A stretch of DNA of 62,162 nucleotides, from positions 1 through 62,162 of the IMG/VR virus record IMGVR_UViG_3300031576_000512; one strand, given 5' to 3'. Shown one piece after another: positions 24,896 through 33,459 of this stretch. The first letter of the stretch is position 1, and each line of letters begins with the position of its first letter. The notes beneath the pieces were generated by a model. That model was given only the letters and a program-made list of their open reading frames with translations, was not told the origin of the DNA and made no database searches. This DNA comes from a virus. A program made the translations under genes and the position numbers.

Positions 24896-25102
24896 ATGGG
24901 GATAGAGAAGCGTGGTTCTACCGGTGAAAGTGACATCCGGAAGTTGGTCAAGCAGGCCAACGATGAGGAGAAAGTCCTCATCATCAACCTGGATGGGTTC
25001 GTCAAATTCGCCAACGGTAAAAACAAGCCCGCCATTGCGATCGTTGCCACCGGTGATCGCGCTCTCCTTCTTCGTGAGTTCATTGACAAGATTTCTGACT
25101 GA
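24896..25102 (+). CDS. Unknown small protein (68 aa)
   Basis: ACGGAG precedes the ATG. Compact alpha/beta sequence (KVLIINLDGFVKFANG). Function unknown. Confidence 0.6.
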   Translation: MGIEKRGSTGESDIRKLVKQANDEEKVLIINLDGFVKFANGKNKPAIAIVATGDRALLLREFIDKISD

Positions 25103-25113
25103 AGAGGTGCATC

Positions 25114-25731
25114 ATGCCTACCACAGGCCAAGAAGCCGACAAGATCATAGAGCTGTGCAGCAAGCATGGCATGCAGCCGAAGCAACTCTTACATTTGGCT
25201 AGGGACTTGCACGAGCAAGTTGGCAAGGACAGTGACAACTGGTCTGTCCGAGAAACGATGCGGATGATCTACGATCGAGCTCTCGATGAGGCAATCAAGT
25301 GGCGTCCGGCTGATATGACTGTCGACGACTTCTTGCTGCACATTGGTATGAGCCGACCAACTGGCCCAGAGGTGTCGTCAAAGGAACCAGTCAATGAGGC
25401 ATGGGCAATCAACCTCGGGCAGAACGTTTGGATGGTGCTGTGGTATTGCATCGTCATTGGTCACGTCTCTGTCTGGTTTGCCCTGTTGTTAGCTTGTGTG
25501 CTGACCACGGTTCATCAACCTTGGTATCTGGCAACGCCCACCGTTAGTTTTTGTCTCTACCTTCTCTTCACTGATACACAGTGCCCGATCACTCGCTGGG
25601 AGAATGCAGTGCGCCGGCGACTCGGCTGGGATGAGGTTGGCCACTTCACTCACTGGTATGTTATCTGTCCACTGTTTCACGGTCGGACATGCAACCGCAA
25701 ATGCTCGGCTCTGCGAGTCGGACCGGGGTAA
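25114..25731 (+). CDS. Membrane protein with DUF2784-like C-terminus (205 aa)
   Basis: A helical soluble N-terminal domain (about 1-90) is followed by two or three transmembrane helices (about 105-160). The segment CPITRWENAVRRRLG resembles the DUF2784 signature. A Cys-rich tail ends the protein. Family assignment is tentative. Confidence 0.55.
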   Translation: MPTTGQEADKIIELCSKHGMQPKQLLHLARDLHEQVGKDSDNWSVRETMRMIYDRALDEAIKWRPADMTVDDFLLHIGMSRPTGPEVSSKEPVNEAWAINLGQNVWMVLWYCIVIGHVSVWFALLLACVLTTVHQPWYLATPTVSFCLYLLFTDTQCPITRWENAVRRRLGWDEVGHFTHWYVICPLFHGRTCNRKCSALRVGPG

Positions 25732-25743
25732 GGAGCGTAGCCC

Positions 25744-26115
25744 ATGGCCGGTAAAATCAAGATCGGTTTGAACATCAAGTGTGAAGATGGATTGTCTTGC
25801 GCCAGCTTCGACAAACCCATCTCCGCTTTCGACCAGGTCAATAGAGGCCATGACGACAACAACTGGGATGTCGCAACTGCACTGACGAACTTTGTCCCGG
25901 TCAATGTGCCAAATCCCGGCTACACCGTCTTCCAGAACACCGATCTAGTGAATCCGGTCGAAATTGGCTACAACGATGGTGGCACGCTGCGAGGCATGAT
26001 CACCCTGGAGCCCAAGGGTGGTCTTGCCCTCTTCAAGCGTAAGTCTGGACGAACCATCGCAGGCATTGCCTCTATTGCTACTGTGAGAGTTCGTTACTAC
26101 ACCTTGGAGACCTAA
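25744..26115 (+). CDS. Unknown beta-rich protein (123 aa)
   Basis: Composition and phrases such as GYNDGGTLRGMITLEPKGG suggest a beta-sandwich virion or decoration protein. No family recognised. Confidence 0.55.
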   Translation: MAGKIKIGLNIKCEDGLSCASFDKPISAFDQVNRGHDDNNWDVATALTNFVPVNVPNPGYTVFQNTDLVNPVEIGYNDGGTLRGMITLEPKGGLALFKRKSGRTIAGIASIATVRVRYYTLET

Positions 26116-26116
26116 G

Positions 26117-26419
26117 ATGGAGAGTAAGATGAAAGACAAACTATGTACTCGCTGCCAAGAGCGCGAGGGCATTCATGAGATCAAGGTCGGCCAGCTTGGC
26201 AAAACCGAGCTTGCTCCTTCGTTGTGGTATTGCGATCCCTGTTGGAAGTACCTGCAACAGAAAGCCGTAGAAAATTCTCCGTGGCATGGCCATGGCTGTG
26301 GCTGCCACACGGCGGTTACTGTACACGTTCCGCCTCAACCGCTCGACATCCCGGCGTCTCCTCCACAACCGAAATTCACCGGCGACAGGCCGCTTCCCGA
26401 GATTTACTCACGCAAGTAA
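26117..26419 (+). CDS. Zinc-binding small protein (100 aa)
   Basis: GGAG lies eight bases before ATG 26117. CTRC and CDPC pairs form a probable zinc ribbon, followed by CGCH and a Pro-rich tail. The stop codon is embedded in the next leader palindrome. Confidence 0.6.
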   Translation: MESKMKDKLCTRCQEREGIHEIKVGQLGKTELAPSLWYCDPCWKYLQQKAVENSPWHGHGCGCHTAVTVHVPPQPLDIPASPPQPKFTGDRPLPEIYSRK

Positions 26420-26428
26420 TTTTTTACT
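26415..26428 (+). promoter_or_regulatory. AGTAA-TTTT-TTACT leader palindrome
   Basis: Same element as at 16866 and 46758, just before the TGGAGA ribosome-binding site of the gene at 26441. Confidence 0.55.
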
Positions 26429-26440
26429 GGAGAGCAACTC

Positions 26441-27430
26441 ATGTGGACATGCTCCGAGTGTCGATCATCGTTCGATCCAACGATCAAGAAGTATCACTTC
26501 AATCTTTGCCATACCTGCTACTTCAATCCAACTATCGCCAAACTCTACCGCTCCGGCAAGAAGCAACCACTGATTGATGAGCCAGCGTTGATTGGCCCGG
26601 GCTGTGACCCAGACATCATCGATCCCAATTCGCTGCTCGAAGACACCTTTCAGTTCAAGATACAGGAGACAGGCCGGTGGAGCTCAGCTAACCCACCAGT
26701 AGCCAACCTCCCTCTTCGAGCACGAGCTGAACTGTGTAAGTTGAGTGACCTGTCTGGCGACTCGATGATCGAGTCAGGTCGTGCCATCAACCTTCTAACT
26801 ATCGCCGTGCAATCTTGGAACAGCCCAGCAGAATTTGCCAAGTTCGTGGCGGATACAGAAGGCTCGTATGTGATCCGTCGTCTCGTCAACGATTTGAAGC
26901 TGATCTATCACATCAACGGCAGCTTGGTTTACGTTAGCATTGGTCCAGGTGTGATGCGCTTCTTGCATTGCGCAAGGTGTGAAGTTGGCTGGCCAATCAG
27001 TCGTATCTGGGAAGACAAGGCTTTCGACGCTCACTGGAGCAACTTCGAGTTCGTTGGCACTTGCCGTGAGTGCAAGCATTATGGCACCCTGCTTCGCCAT
27101 GATCATCCTGCTTGGGACAAGTTCAAGGTGACCACCTTCAAGAACGAAGAGATCGTGACCACCGTTGACAACTTCACCCTGGAATGTCAGCTTGTCTGGG
27201 AGCTACCTGAAGCTCTTCGCATGAACATCTATGGTGGCGAAAAAGAAGAGATCTACAACTTGCCATGGGAGATCATCCGAGCTGCTCAATCCGGGAAGCT
27301 CTGCTTTGATCGTGGTCGTGTTCATCGCGTCAAGGATGTTGTGGCTGCTCTCCAAGGCAGCTACAGTGCTCACATTAGTCCGATGAGTGATGCCCAACTC
27401 AATTCCTTGCTGAACGCCAATTTCGAGTAG
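26441..27430 (+). CDS. Zinc-finger protein of unknown function (329 aa)
   Basis: N-terminal ribbon CSECRSS...CHTC (residues 4-27) and a second set FLHCARCEVGW...CREC near the middle. The rest has no recognised domain. Two zinc sites and good length suggest a nucleic-acid or protein-binding role. Ends in TAG just before a terminator. Confidence 0.65.
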   Translation: MWTCSECRSSFDPTIKKYHFNLCHTCYFNPTIAKLYRSGKKQPLIDEPALIGPGCDPDIIDPNSLLEDTFQFKIQETGRWSSANPPVANLPLRARAELCKLSDLSGDSMIESGRAINLLTIAVQSWNSPAEFAKFVADTEGSYVIRRLVNDLKLIYHINGSLVYVSIGPGVMRFLHCARCEVGWPISRIWEDKAFDAHWSNFEFVGTCRECKHYGTLLRHDHPAWDKFKVTTFKNEEIVTTVDNFTLECQLVWELPEALRMNIYGGEKEEIYNLPWEIIRAAQSGKLCFDRGRVHRVKDVVAALQGSYSAHISPMSDAQLNSLLNANFE

Positions 27431-27436
27431 AATGAG

Positions 27437-27473
27437 GGCAGCCATGCAGAATCGTCTGACATGGCTGCCTTTT
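27437..27473 (+). terminator. Rho-independent terminator
   Basis: GGCAGCCATG (27437-27446) pairs perfectly with CATGGCTGCC (27460-27469), followed by TTTT. Confidence 0.85.
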
Positions 27474-27765
27474 CCATCATTTCAACCAGGAGGAGGGAAC
27501 GACAGGCGATACCAAGTGCGGGCGTTGTTGAAGGAATCAACCCCGCAGGGTGGCCAAAGCACTGGCCGGTTAGAGGATTCGGAGGTGCAGCAAGGACGAC
27601 GCACTTCTGGGTTTCGGAAACCACGTTGGGTCGTTAGATGCGCGTGGTGTGGAGGAGGGCGGGTGTGCTCAGAGAATACCGCTCTGTGGTCCGTGAGGCC
27701 GTATCCTCACGGTTCCTGGACTCACGGTAGGGGATCGTGAGACCCTGCGGGGTCTCTTTTAAGCC
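27474..27765 (+). ncRNA. Structured non-coding RNA or attenuator leader
   Basis: No credible frame exists here. Stems include AAGTGCG/CGCACTT (27514-27520 with 27600-27606) enclosing several hairpins, CCGTGAGG/CCTCACGG (27691-27712), and CTCACG/CGTGAG (27721-27741). The last stem shares bases 27739-27741 with the terminator GAGACCC/GGGTCTC (27739-27756, then TTTT), so the two are mutually exclusive. That is the layout of a riboswitch or attenuator controlling the gene at 27778, or of an independent small RNA between two terminators. Family not recognised. Confidence 0.6.
27739..27760 (+). terminator. Terminator with alternative upstream pairing
   Basis: GAGACCC-TGCG-GGGTCTC plus four T. Its first three bases can instead complete the CTCACG/CGTGAG stem. 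Confidence 0.75.
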
Positions 27766-27777
27766 ATGGAGGGCGGC

Positions 27778-28221
27778 ATGACTGCACTTGGTCTCTTTGC
27801 ACAAGAACCGTATCCAGTCATCACCGTTGGCGAGATCGGCACATGGGTCATGGGCTTGGCTCTGATCCTACTGATCCTCGACCGTGCCAAGTCCCTATTC
27901 TGGCCCAGCAAGCCGATTGCTGAAGAATACATTCGCCGGGCCGAACTCGAAGAGATCAAGAACAAACTAGAGAACTTCGTCACTCGACTGGAGTTGCAGC
28001 GCCTCGAACAGCAGATCATCAATCTTGGTAATGATCATAAGGATCTTGCCAAGTCAACTCAGCTCAAGTACGACGACATGTGCAAGTCAATCAACGAGCT
28101 TCGCGTCTCGATCGAGCAAGTGCGGCGTGAAGTTCACGTTGAAATCAATGGAGCTGTGGATCGCATCATCAGTCGCATCATGGAACAATGTCACATCAGG
28201 CCGCACAGCAAGGAGGAGTAA
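27778..28221 (+). CDS. Membrane-anchored coiled-coil protein (147 aa)
   Basis: ATG 27778 is chosen because GGAGG lies five bases upstream; the ATG at 27766 has no such site. One transmembrane helix (about residues 18-36) is followed by a long coiled coil. Similar topology to the protein at 23454. Confidence 0.65.
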   Translation: MTALGLFAQEPYPVITVGEIGTWVMGLALILLILDRAKSLFWPSKPIAEEYIRRAELEEIKNKLENFVTRLELQRLEQQIINLGNDHKDLAKSTQLKYDDMCKSINELRVSIEQVRREVHVEINGAVDRIISRIMEQCHIRPHSKEE

Positions 28222-30099
28222 ATGTGGCTCAGTCCTTTGACCGTGACCCCGGCGAAAGCGCGCGAAGCGAAGAACGCCTTCGACAAGTTGTACTTCGTCG
28301 CCAACGCGCACGTCTACATGGCCAAGGAGGGGGCTGCCCCATCTCTGGCTTACTCACTGGCGGGTCGCCTCGTGGGCAGCAAGTCGGGATGGATTGTGCT
28401 CGAAGTGCCGATGGCTCTTGTTCACGGTGCCTTCGACGCACTGCATGAGCCTGGCGTCGAGATGCCGCCTGCCTTCTCAGACTACGAAAACTACAAGGCT
28501 CACATCTCCGTCATGCGCCCAGATGAGGTTGAGCAGATCGGTGGCCTCGACAAGATCACCGAGCGAGGCCACTTCTTTCACTACACCCTTGGACCTATTC
28601 AGACTGTCGAGCCGGCTGGTTGGGCCGAGATGTCAAAGGTCTGGTTCATCAAGGTGAAGAGCCCGGAGTTGGAGAAGCTCCGTAAGTCGTATGGTCTATC
28701 AGCTCGGCCGAAGGACAACGAGTTCGACTTCCACATCACCATCGGCGTCCGCCGTAAGAATGTGCTGCGGGCCAACGACGTGGCCAAAGCAGCGGCAGAA
28801 ACCAAAACCATGCAGACAACGCCTAACTATTCCCATCGTATCGATGACTTGCACGATTACGTTGTTTCTACAGGGAAGCATCCAGATACTGGCAATTCCG
28901 TGTTCATGCACAGTGTCGTTGACGCATCTTCACGACAGACCGGTCGCCCGATTGCCTACGCAACATTTGAGACGGTGGCTAAGGGCTTGGGTGAGGTTCG
29001 TTCACTGTACGTTGATCCAAACCATCGTGGGAAAGGCCATGGCAAGTTGCTGTGGAACAAGATGCAAGAGATCCATCCAGGTATGGACTTTGTCACCCAG
29101 CCTGATCCGTTTGGTGATGAGCAGACTTCTGTTGAAGACCTTCACAAGATCTATACCTCGTATGGCTTCAAGCCGGATGCGGTTCCAGGCTGGTTGCGGC
29201 TGTCAGCTAAGCCTACTAATCTTGCTTTGCCGGCTACTGCCAAGACAGCGGACGACCTGGCCGTCTCGTCGATCTCCCTGACACCTGATGCCACCGACGA
29301 GGCGCCCAAGTCGTTTCCAGAAACCCCTCACTTTCCTGTTCTGGAAAAGAAGCCAAAACAGGAAAGTGAACCTGATCAGGGTCCAACCCTGCCGTGGGCC
29401 AGTGCAGCCTTGAAGGTGGCCGCCGATCTCAACGAGAAGCGAGGGGGAAAAACTTCGCAGAAAGTTTCCCTGCCAGTCATCGGACACTACGAAGCCAAAG
29501 GTAAGGTTGGCCGCAATGCCTTCTCATACCAGGATGTATATGACGATGCTTCCGGTGAGCACTGCGACAATTGTGCTTACTTTTGTGATGAGGAGAAGTG
29601 CTGCGAACTCTTCGAGGAGTTGAATAAGCACTTCCCATCGGTCTTTGCTCTCAAGGAAGAAGTCAAGCCGAAGGGGTACTGCAATGCCCACATCGCGCGT
29701 GGCCAACATTTTGAGGAGAAAGAAGAGACGCAGGAAGCGAAGACGAAGACGGTAGCCATCGATCTTGACGGCACCCTCGCCCACTACGATGGATGGAAGG
29801 GAGAGGATGTCATCGGCGAGATGCGGCCCGGGGCTGCTGATGTGGTCAAGTGGCTCAAGAAGAAAGGTCACAAGGTCGTCCTGTGGACAACCAGGGGCAA
29901 CACCGAGCGGTTGAAGAAGTGGCTCAAAGAGAATGACATCTCGGTAGATTACATCAATGAGAACCCGGATCAGCCACCAAACACCAGCGCCAAGATCATC
30001 GCCGAGATCTACGTCGATGATCGATCGATTGATGCACGCAAGTCGTGGCCAGAGATCAAGAAGGAGCTGGCCGAGCGTCTAGGAGATGACAATGCGTAA
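28222..30099 (+). CDS. Four-domain fusion: 2H phosphoesterase-like, GNAT, Cys cluster, HAD phosphatase
   Basis: Residues about 1-190 contain two H-x-[ST] motifs (His94 in AHISV, His171 in FHITIG), as in 2H phosphoesterases that open cyclic phosphates. Residues about 205-335 form a GNAT acetyltransferase (RSLYVDPNHRGKGHGKLL). Residues about 445-490 hold a Cys cluster (CDNCAYFC...CC...GYCNAH) typical of a small phage metal-binding domain. Residues 505-625 are a HAD hydrolase (IDLDGT, Asp514/Asp516; VLWTTRGN; YVDDRSID). 2H plus HAD activities suggest RNA-end or nucleotide repair, alongside the kinase at 10324. Could be a virion-carried enzyme. Confidence 0.75.
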   Translation: MWLSPLTVTPAKAREAKNAFDKLYFVANAHVYMAKEGAAPSLAYSLAGRLVGSKSGWIVLEVPMALVHGAFDALHEPGVEMPPAFSDYENYKAHISVMRPDEVEQIGGLDKITERGHFFHYTLGPIQTVEPAGWAEMSKVWFIKVKSPELEKLRKSYGLSARPKDNEFDFHITIGVRRKNVLRANDVAKAAAETKTMQTTPNYSHRIDDLHDYVVSTGKHPDTGNSVFMHSVVDASSRQTGRPIAYATFETVAKGLGEVRSLYVDPNHRGKGHGKLLWNKMQEIHPGMDFVTQPDPFGDEQTSVEDLHKIYTSYGFKPDAVPGWLRLSAKPTNLALPATAKTADDLAVSSISLTPDATDEAPKSFPETPHFPVLEKKPKQESEPDQGPTLPWASAALKVAADLNEKRGGKTSQKVSLPVIGHYEAKGKVGRNAFSYQDVYDDASGEHCDNCAYFCDEEKCCELFEELNKHFPSVFALKEEVKPKGYCNAHIARGQHFEEKEETQEAKTKTVAIDLDGTLAHYDGWKGEDVIGEMRPGAADVVKWLKKKGHKVVLWTTRGNTERLKKWLKENDISVDYINENPDQPPNTSAKIIAEIYVDDRSIDARKSWPEIKKELAERLGDDNA

Positions 30100-33000
30100 G
30101 GACGCTGGTTTTATCACTGGCCCGATCAAAGTGTTGCTCACTCGTCTCGCGCGAGCTAAGTTTAGCCCACTGGGTGATTACTACGCCAATCTTGCGCGCA
30201 AGGGCATGGAAGCTGGCTATGAGGGTCGGACCGAGACCATGCTGCCATCCACTGGCGCCATGGCTTTGTCTACTCTCGGGCCAGCCACTGGCGTTCTCGA
30301 TCACATCATCGGCACCCAAGTTGGTCAAGAGTTGCGTCATGCTACTGACAAAGCCAGACAGCAGCTGGCTGTGACGCATCCCATGGCTGCTGCTGCGGTA
30401 GATCGCTATGATCCGAAGTTTCAAGACATTGCCAACCTGTTGAACCCAGTGGCCGGTGCCGTCCGTCCATTCCCTATCAGCAAGCGAAACTATCGTCGAC
30501 TCAAGCGGTTCGTTTCCTCAAAGATTGAGAACCCCGTTGCTCGTGCTGCGTTGCAATCGAGAAACCCGTTGGTTGAGCAGGCTGCCAATTATGGCATTCA
30601 GAAAGCCACCACAAGCAGTGCTCCATTGATTCGCAACATGGCACGCGCCGTGCAAGGGCCCGGGCCTAGCCCACTTGCCGAGCGTGTGGCAAGGGCGACG
30701 ATCAAGCCAGTTGCACCACATCACAATGCTGAGCTAATGTTGGCTTCAACTGGAGCATCAACTGCAGCGAATGTACTCACTGGCGCAATGAATCCATTGG
30801 GTGCTCTGACAGGTATGGCACTACCACTCGCAGAGGCTGCTCTGATTCGTAAAGCTGAACAAGGCAGAGCAGGTTCCTTGGCGAGTCTCAAAATGCGCAT
30901 GATTGGCAACATGGCTGAGCCAAAACCCGGTGTTATGCCATTTCTCGAACGTACAGGTCAACGAGTTTGGTCAGCTGTTGACCCGAATGTCGATGAGTTC
31001 TCTCGTGTTGGTGCGGACATCAACAAGACACGTCGTGCAGCTCTGCTAGCATCTCACACACTTGAACCAGAACAAGCCGCTAGATCACGGGCTGCAATCA
31101 ACCAGGCTGCGGGCGCTTTGACTGAACAAGGCTCAACGTCGACGTTTGTCAGAAATCTCGCTCAAGACTTTGCCCCAGAGATTCACACTGCAAAGAGAAT
31201 CGCAGCAGCGATCCCAGCAGCGGTAGCAGCCATGCCAAGGGTTACTGCTCGGGCGGCTGGCGCTGTCGGCAGAGCCACTTTGCCAAACCTGAATGCACCA
31301 TCGCCACAAGTGCAGCACATGCAGAACTTGCTGGCTCCTCAGCAAAGAGCTGGTTTCATCAACTTCATGGAGTCAGGGAAAACTGCCGCAGTTCGCCATC
31401 ACCTGTCGTGTGTCACTGTCCAGCGTCGAGACGGTAAGGTGAGAGTCTGCCCACACTGTCACAACGAAGTGAACGAGAAGGACATCTACCGTGATGCGAA
31501 AGGCTGGTGTTTCCATCGCCCATGTTTCACCAAGGGCAAGGGATCAATCCTCATAGACAAGGAAGGCTCAGTGCCTTTGCGGGCTCTTGCTTTGGGTAGT
31601 GCTGGTGGTGCTCTTGGCATGACAGGTAAGGTGCCTGGTATCACTCCGCTCAGAGGTGCATTGGCAGGTGCAGCTGCTGGTGCTTTGTCGGACTACATCT
31701 TTCCATCAGTCAGCTCGACGGCTGAAGATTCGCTGAGCGGACTGCCGGAAGAGCAGCGGAACCTTTTACAACGGAAGTTCAAGCACATCACAGATACGCT
31801 TGGGCGTGAAGGTGCTTTTACTGGTACTGCACACAAGCGCATCGTCGTCCCACATAGTTTCCTATCTGGTGGCGAACTGCAGAATTTGGGTTTCCTGCGT
31901 AGTAGCGTTGCTGTTCCAGAACAGGGTCAGAAAGAGTTTTCGACTTGGCGGCATCCGCACAACCTGTACCACTTTCACACGCACCCTGAACACTGGACAG
32001 TACACGAGGACGTCTTACCATCATTGGACATGCTGCGCTACAAGGCAAAACACCCAATGCAGCGCATCATCAAAGACTTGCCAAGTGGTATGGGCCACAT
32101 CTTCACCGAGGGGGTTCCGGGTTATTTCACGTACCTCAAGAATCAAGCCCAGGGCTTGTTCAAGGGTGAAGACGAAACTGAAAGTGATCCGGTGGCCGCA
32201 CAAGCGGCAGTGCAACGTGGTAAGTTGCCACGTGGCATCATTCGAGCGATTGTGAAAGAGAATCCGAATGCCATGCTTTCTGCCAAGGCTGCGTCTGAAG
32301 CACCGGTCATTCATGAGCAGCAGACCAATGATTACAACTGTGGCCCTGCTGCTCTCAAGGCAGTAGAGAACACAATGGGTGTTGGCCATCCGGATCAGAA
32401 GTCTTACCAGGTCGAATCTGGTGCCGATAGCGACAACGGTACGCCGATCACTAGCTTGGAGCAAACAGCAGCTGGTCATGGCTTGCAGGTCAACTCACAG
32501 GGCCAGATGGATTTGAACCAATTGCAAAAATCCGTACAAGCTGGCAAACCGGTGATCGTTGCCGTGCAGCTTGACGGTGAGGGTGGTGGTCCAGCTAGCG
32601 CTTGGAATTCAGGCCACTATGTTGTGGTGACTGGTATCGATAATGGCCAGATCACATTCATGGACCCTAGCTCGGAGTCGCCGGAGCGATCATGGCCGAT
32701 CGAGGAGTTCGTGAAGCGTTGGCATGACCACGACCACAAAGGCCAGGTTTACAACCAATGGGGTATGACCCTACACATGCCTGGAGAGGCCAAGCAGGCG
32801 TATAGCGGCTCGCTGGGCTCGGGAGCGACGTCTGGGCAGGCCACGAACCCTCCAAGGCTTATGGATGCCTCTGGAGCGACGCCAGCAGGCCCAGAGAATC
32901 AACCAGCGAGTGACGGCATAAAGTGCGATAATGCTCATCTGGATATGTGTGATCAGGACCCTGATCCAGCGGTCTTTGACATGAACTCCCTTGACCCTGG

Positions 33001-33184
33001 GTATCAGGATTCTGGATCTGGCGAGTCTGCGGGTCGGATGTTCAGTGCATCCAGCCCGGCACTTCAGTCTGGGCAATCTGCTCAGAATTCAGGTGCTATG
33101 TCAGCGCCAAACGTTGAAGGTCCAGCCATGCAACTTGACTCGGATACAGCTTCGACTGGACAGCCAAAGCACCTGAATGCTTAA
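30092..33184 (+). CDS. Large virion-like protein with zinc finger and C39 peptidase domain (1030 aa)
   Basis: ATG 30092 is six bases after GGAG. Residues 1-430 are Ala/Gly-rich and helical. A zinc finger (CPHC...CFHRPC) lies near residue 455. A hydrophobic Gly-rich block follows (490-540), then HFHTHP (His629, His631) with Asp646, which looks JAMM-like but with non-standard spacing. Residues 735-900 are a C39 peptidase: QQTNDYNCGPAAL with Cys750, His842 and Asp858. The Ser/Gly-rich tail begins with GEAKQA, a K-x-A motif. Probably ejected or tail-associated and used at the cell envelope. Confidence 0.75.
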   Translation: MRKDAGFITGPIKVLLTRLARAKFSPLGDYYANLARKGMEAGYEGRTETMLPSTGAMALSTLGPATGVLDHIIGTQVGQELRHATDKARQQLAVTHPMAAAAVDRYDPKFQDIANLLNPVAGAVRPFPISKRNYRRLKRFVSSKIENPVARAALQSRNPLVEQAANYGIQKATTSSAPLIRNMARAVQGPGPSPLAERVARATIKPVAPHHNAELMLASTGASTAANVLTGAMNPLGALTGMALPLAEAALIRKAEQGRAGSLASLKMRMIGNMAEPKPGVMPFLERTGQRVWSAVDPNVDEFSRVGADINKTRRAALLASHTLEPEQAARSRAAINQAAGALTEQGSTSTFVRNLAQDFAPEIHTAKRIAAAIPAAVAAMPRVTARAAGAVGRATLPNLNAPSPQVQHMQNLLAPQQRAGFINFMESGKTAAVRHHLSCVTVQRRDGKVRVCPHCHNEVNEKDIYRDAKGWCFHRPCFTKGKGSILIDKEGSVPLRALALGSAGGALGMTGKVPGITPLRGALAGAAAGALSDYIFPSVSSTAEDSLSGLPEEQRNLLQRKFKHITDTLGREGAFTGTAHKRIVVPHSFLSGGELQNLGFLRSSVAVPEQGQKEFSTWRHPHNLYHFHTHPEHWTVHEDVLPSLDMLRYKAKHPMQRIIKDLPSGMGHIFTEGVPGYFTYLKNQAQGLFKGEDETESDPVAAQAAVQRGKLPRGIIRAIVKENPNAMLSAKAASEAPVIHEQQTNDYNCGPAALKAVENTMGVGHPDQKSYQVESGADSDNGTPITSLEQTAAGHGLQVNSQGQMDLNQLQKSVQAGKPVIVAVQLDGEGGGPASAWNSGHYVVVTGIDNGQITFMDPSSESPERSWPIEEFVKRWHDHDHKGQVYNQWGMTLHMPGEAKQAYSGSLGSGATSGQATNPPRLMDASGATPAGPENQPASDGIKCDNAHLDMCDQDPDPAVFDMNSLDPGYQDSGSGESAGRMFSASSPALQSGQSAQNSGAMSAPNVEGPAMQLDSDTASTGQPKHLNA

Positions 33185-33206
33185 ATAGCTCTTTCGTTTT
33201 GTTCTG

Positions 33207-33230
33207 CCGCCGGACGGTCTGGCGGTGTTT
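33207..33230 (+). terminator. Probable terminator
   Basis: CCGCCGGAC pairs with GTCTGGCGG, followed by a T-rich tail (TGTTTC). Confidence 0.6.
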
Positions 33231-33252
33231 CTATCGTTTGGAGAATTGAACT

Positions 33253-33399
33253 ATGCCTTTCAACAAGTGTGTTGATCCTTTTGAGGCCGATAAGCCACTG
33301 GATTCATCACTGCCGCAAATCGAACCAGATCTCGATACCGAGTTGGATTTCGCCAGCATGATGGATGCGTTGTGGATCGATGTAGGCGGCGAAGGATAA
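33253..33399 (+). CDS. Small acidic protein (48 aa)
   Basis: GGAG nine bases upstream of ATG 33253. Strongly acidic (EPDLDTELDFASMMDALW). It lies between a terminator and the protease regulatory region, so it could be an inhibitor or antitoxin-like partner, but nothing in the sequence proves this. Confidence 0.5.
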   Translation: MPFNKCVDPFEADKPLDSSLPQIEPDLDTELDFASMMDALWIDVGGEG

Positions 33400-33411
33400 T
33401 CATTCGAGCGG

Positions 33412-33451
33412 CCCTCCTTCTGATAAAATGAAGAGGTCAAACCAAGGAGGG
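33412..33451 (+). promoter_or_regulatory. Extended -10 promoter inside an anti-Shine-Dalgarno inverted repeat
   Basis: CCCTCCTT (33412-33419) is the exact complement of AAGGAGGG (33444-33451), the ribosome-binding site of the protease gene. Between them TGATAAAAT (33421-33429) is an extended -10 element. Only read-through transcripts would contain the blocking arm. Confidence 0.6.
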
Positions 33452-33459
33452 TTCGTCCA

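Noticed and set aside
27432-27740. 102-codon frame across the structured RNA
   Set aside because: It starts inside a terminator stem, has atypical composition and no ribosome-binding site; the RNA structure explains the region better.
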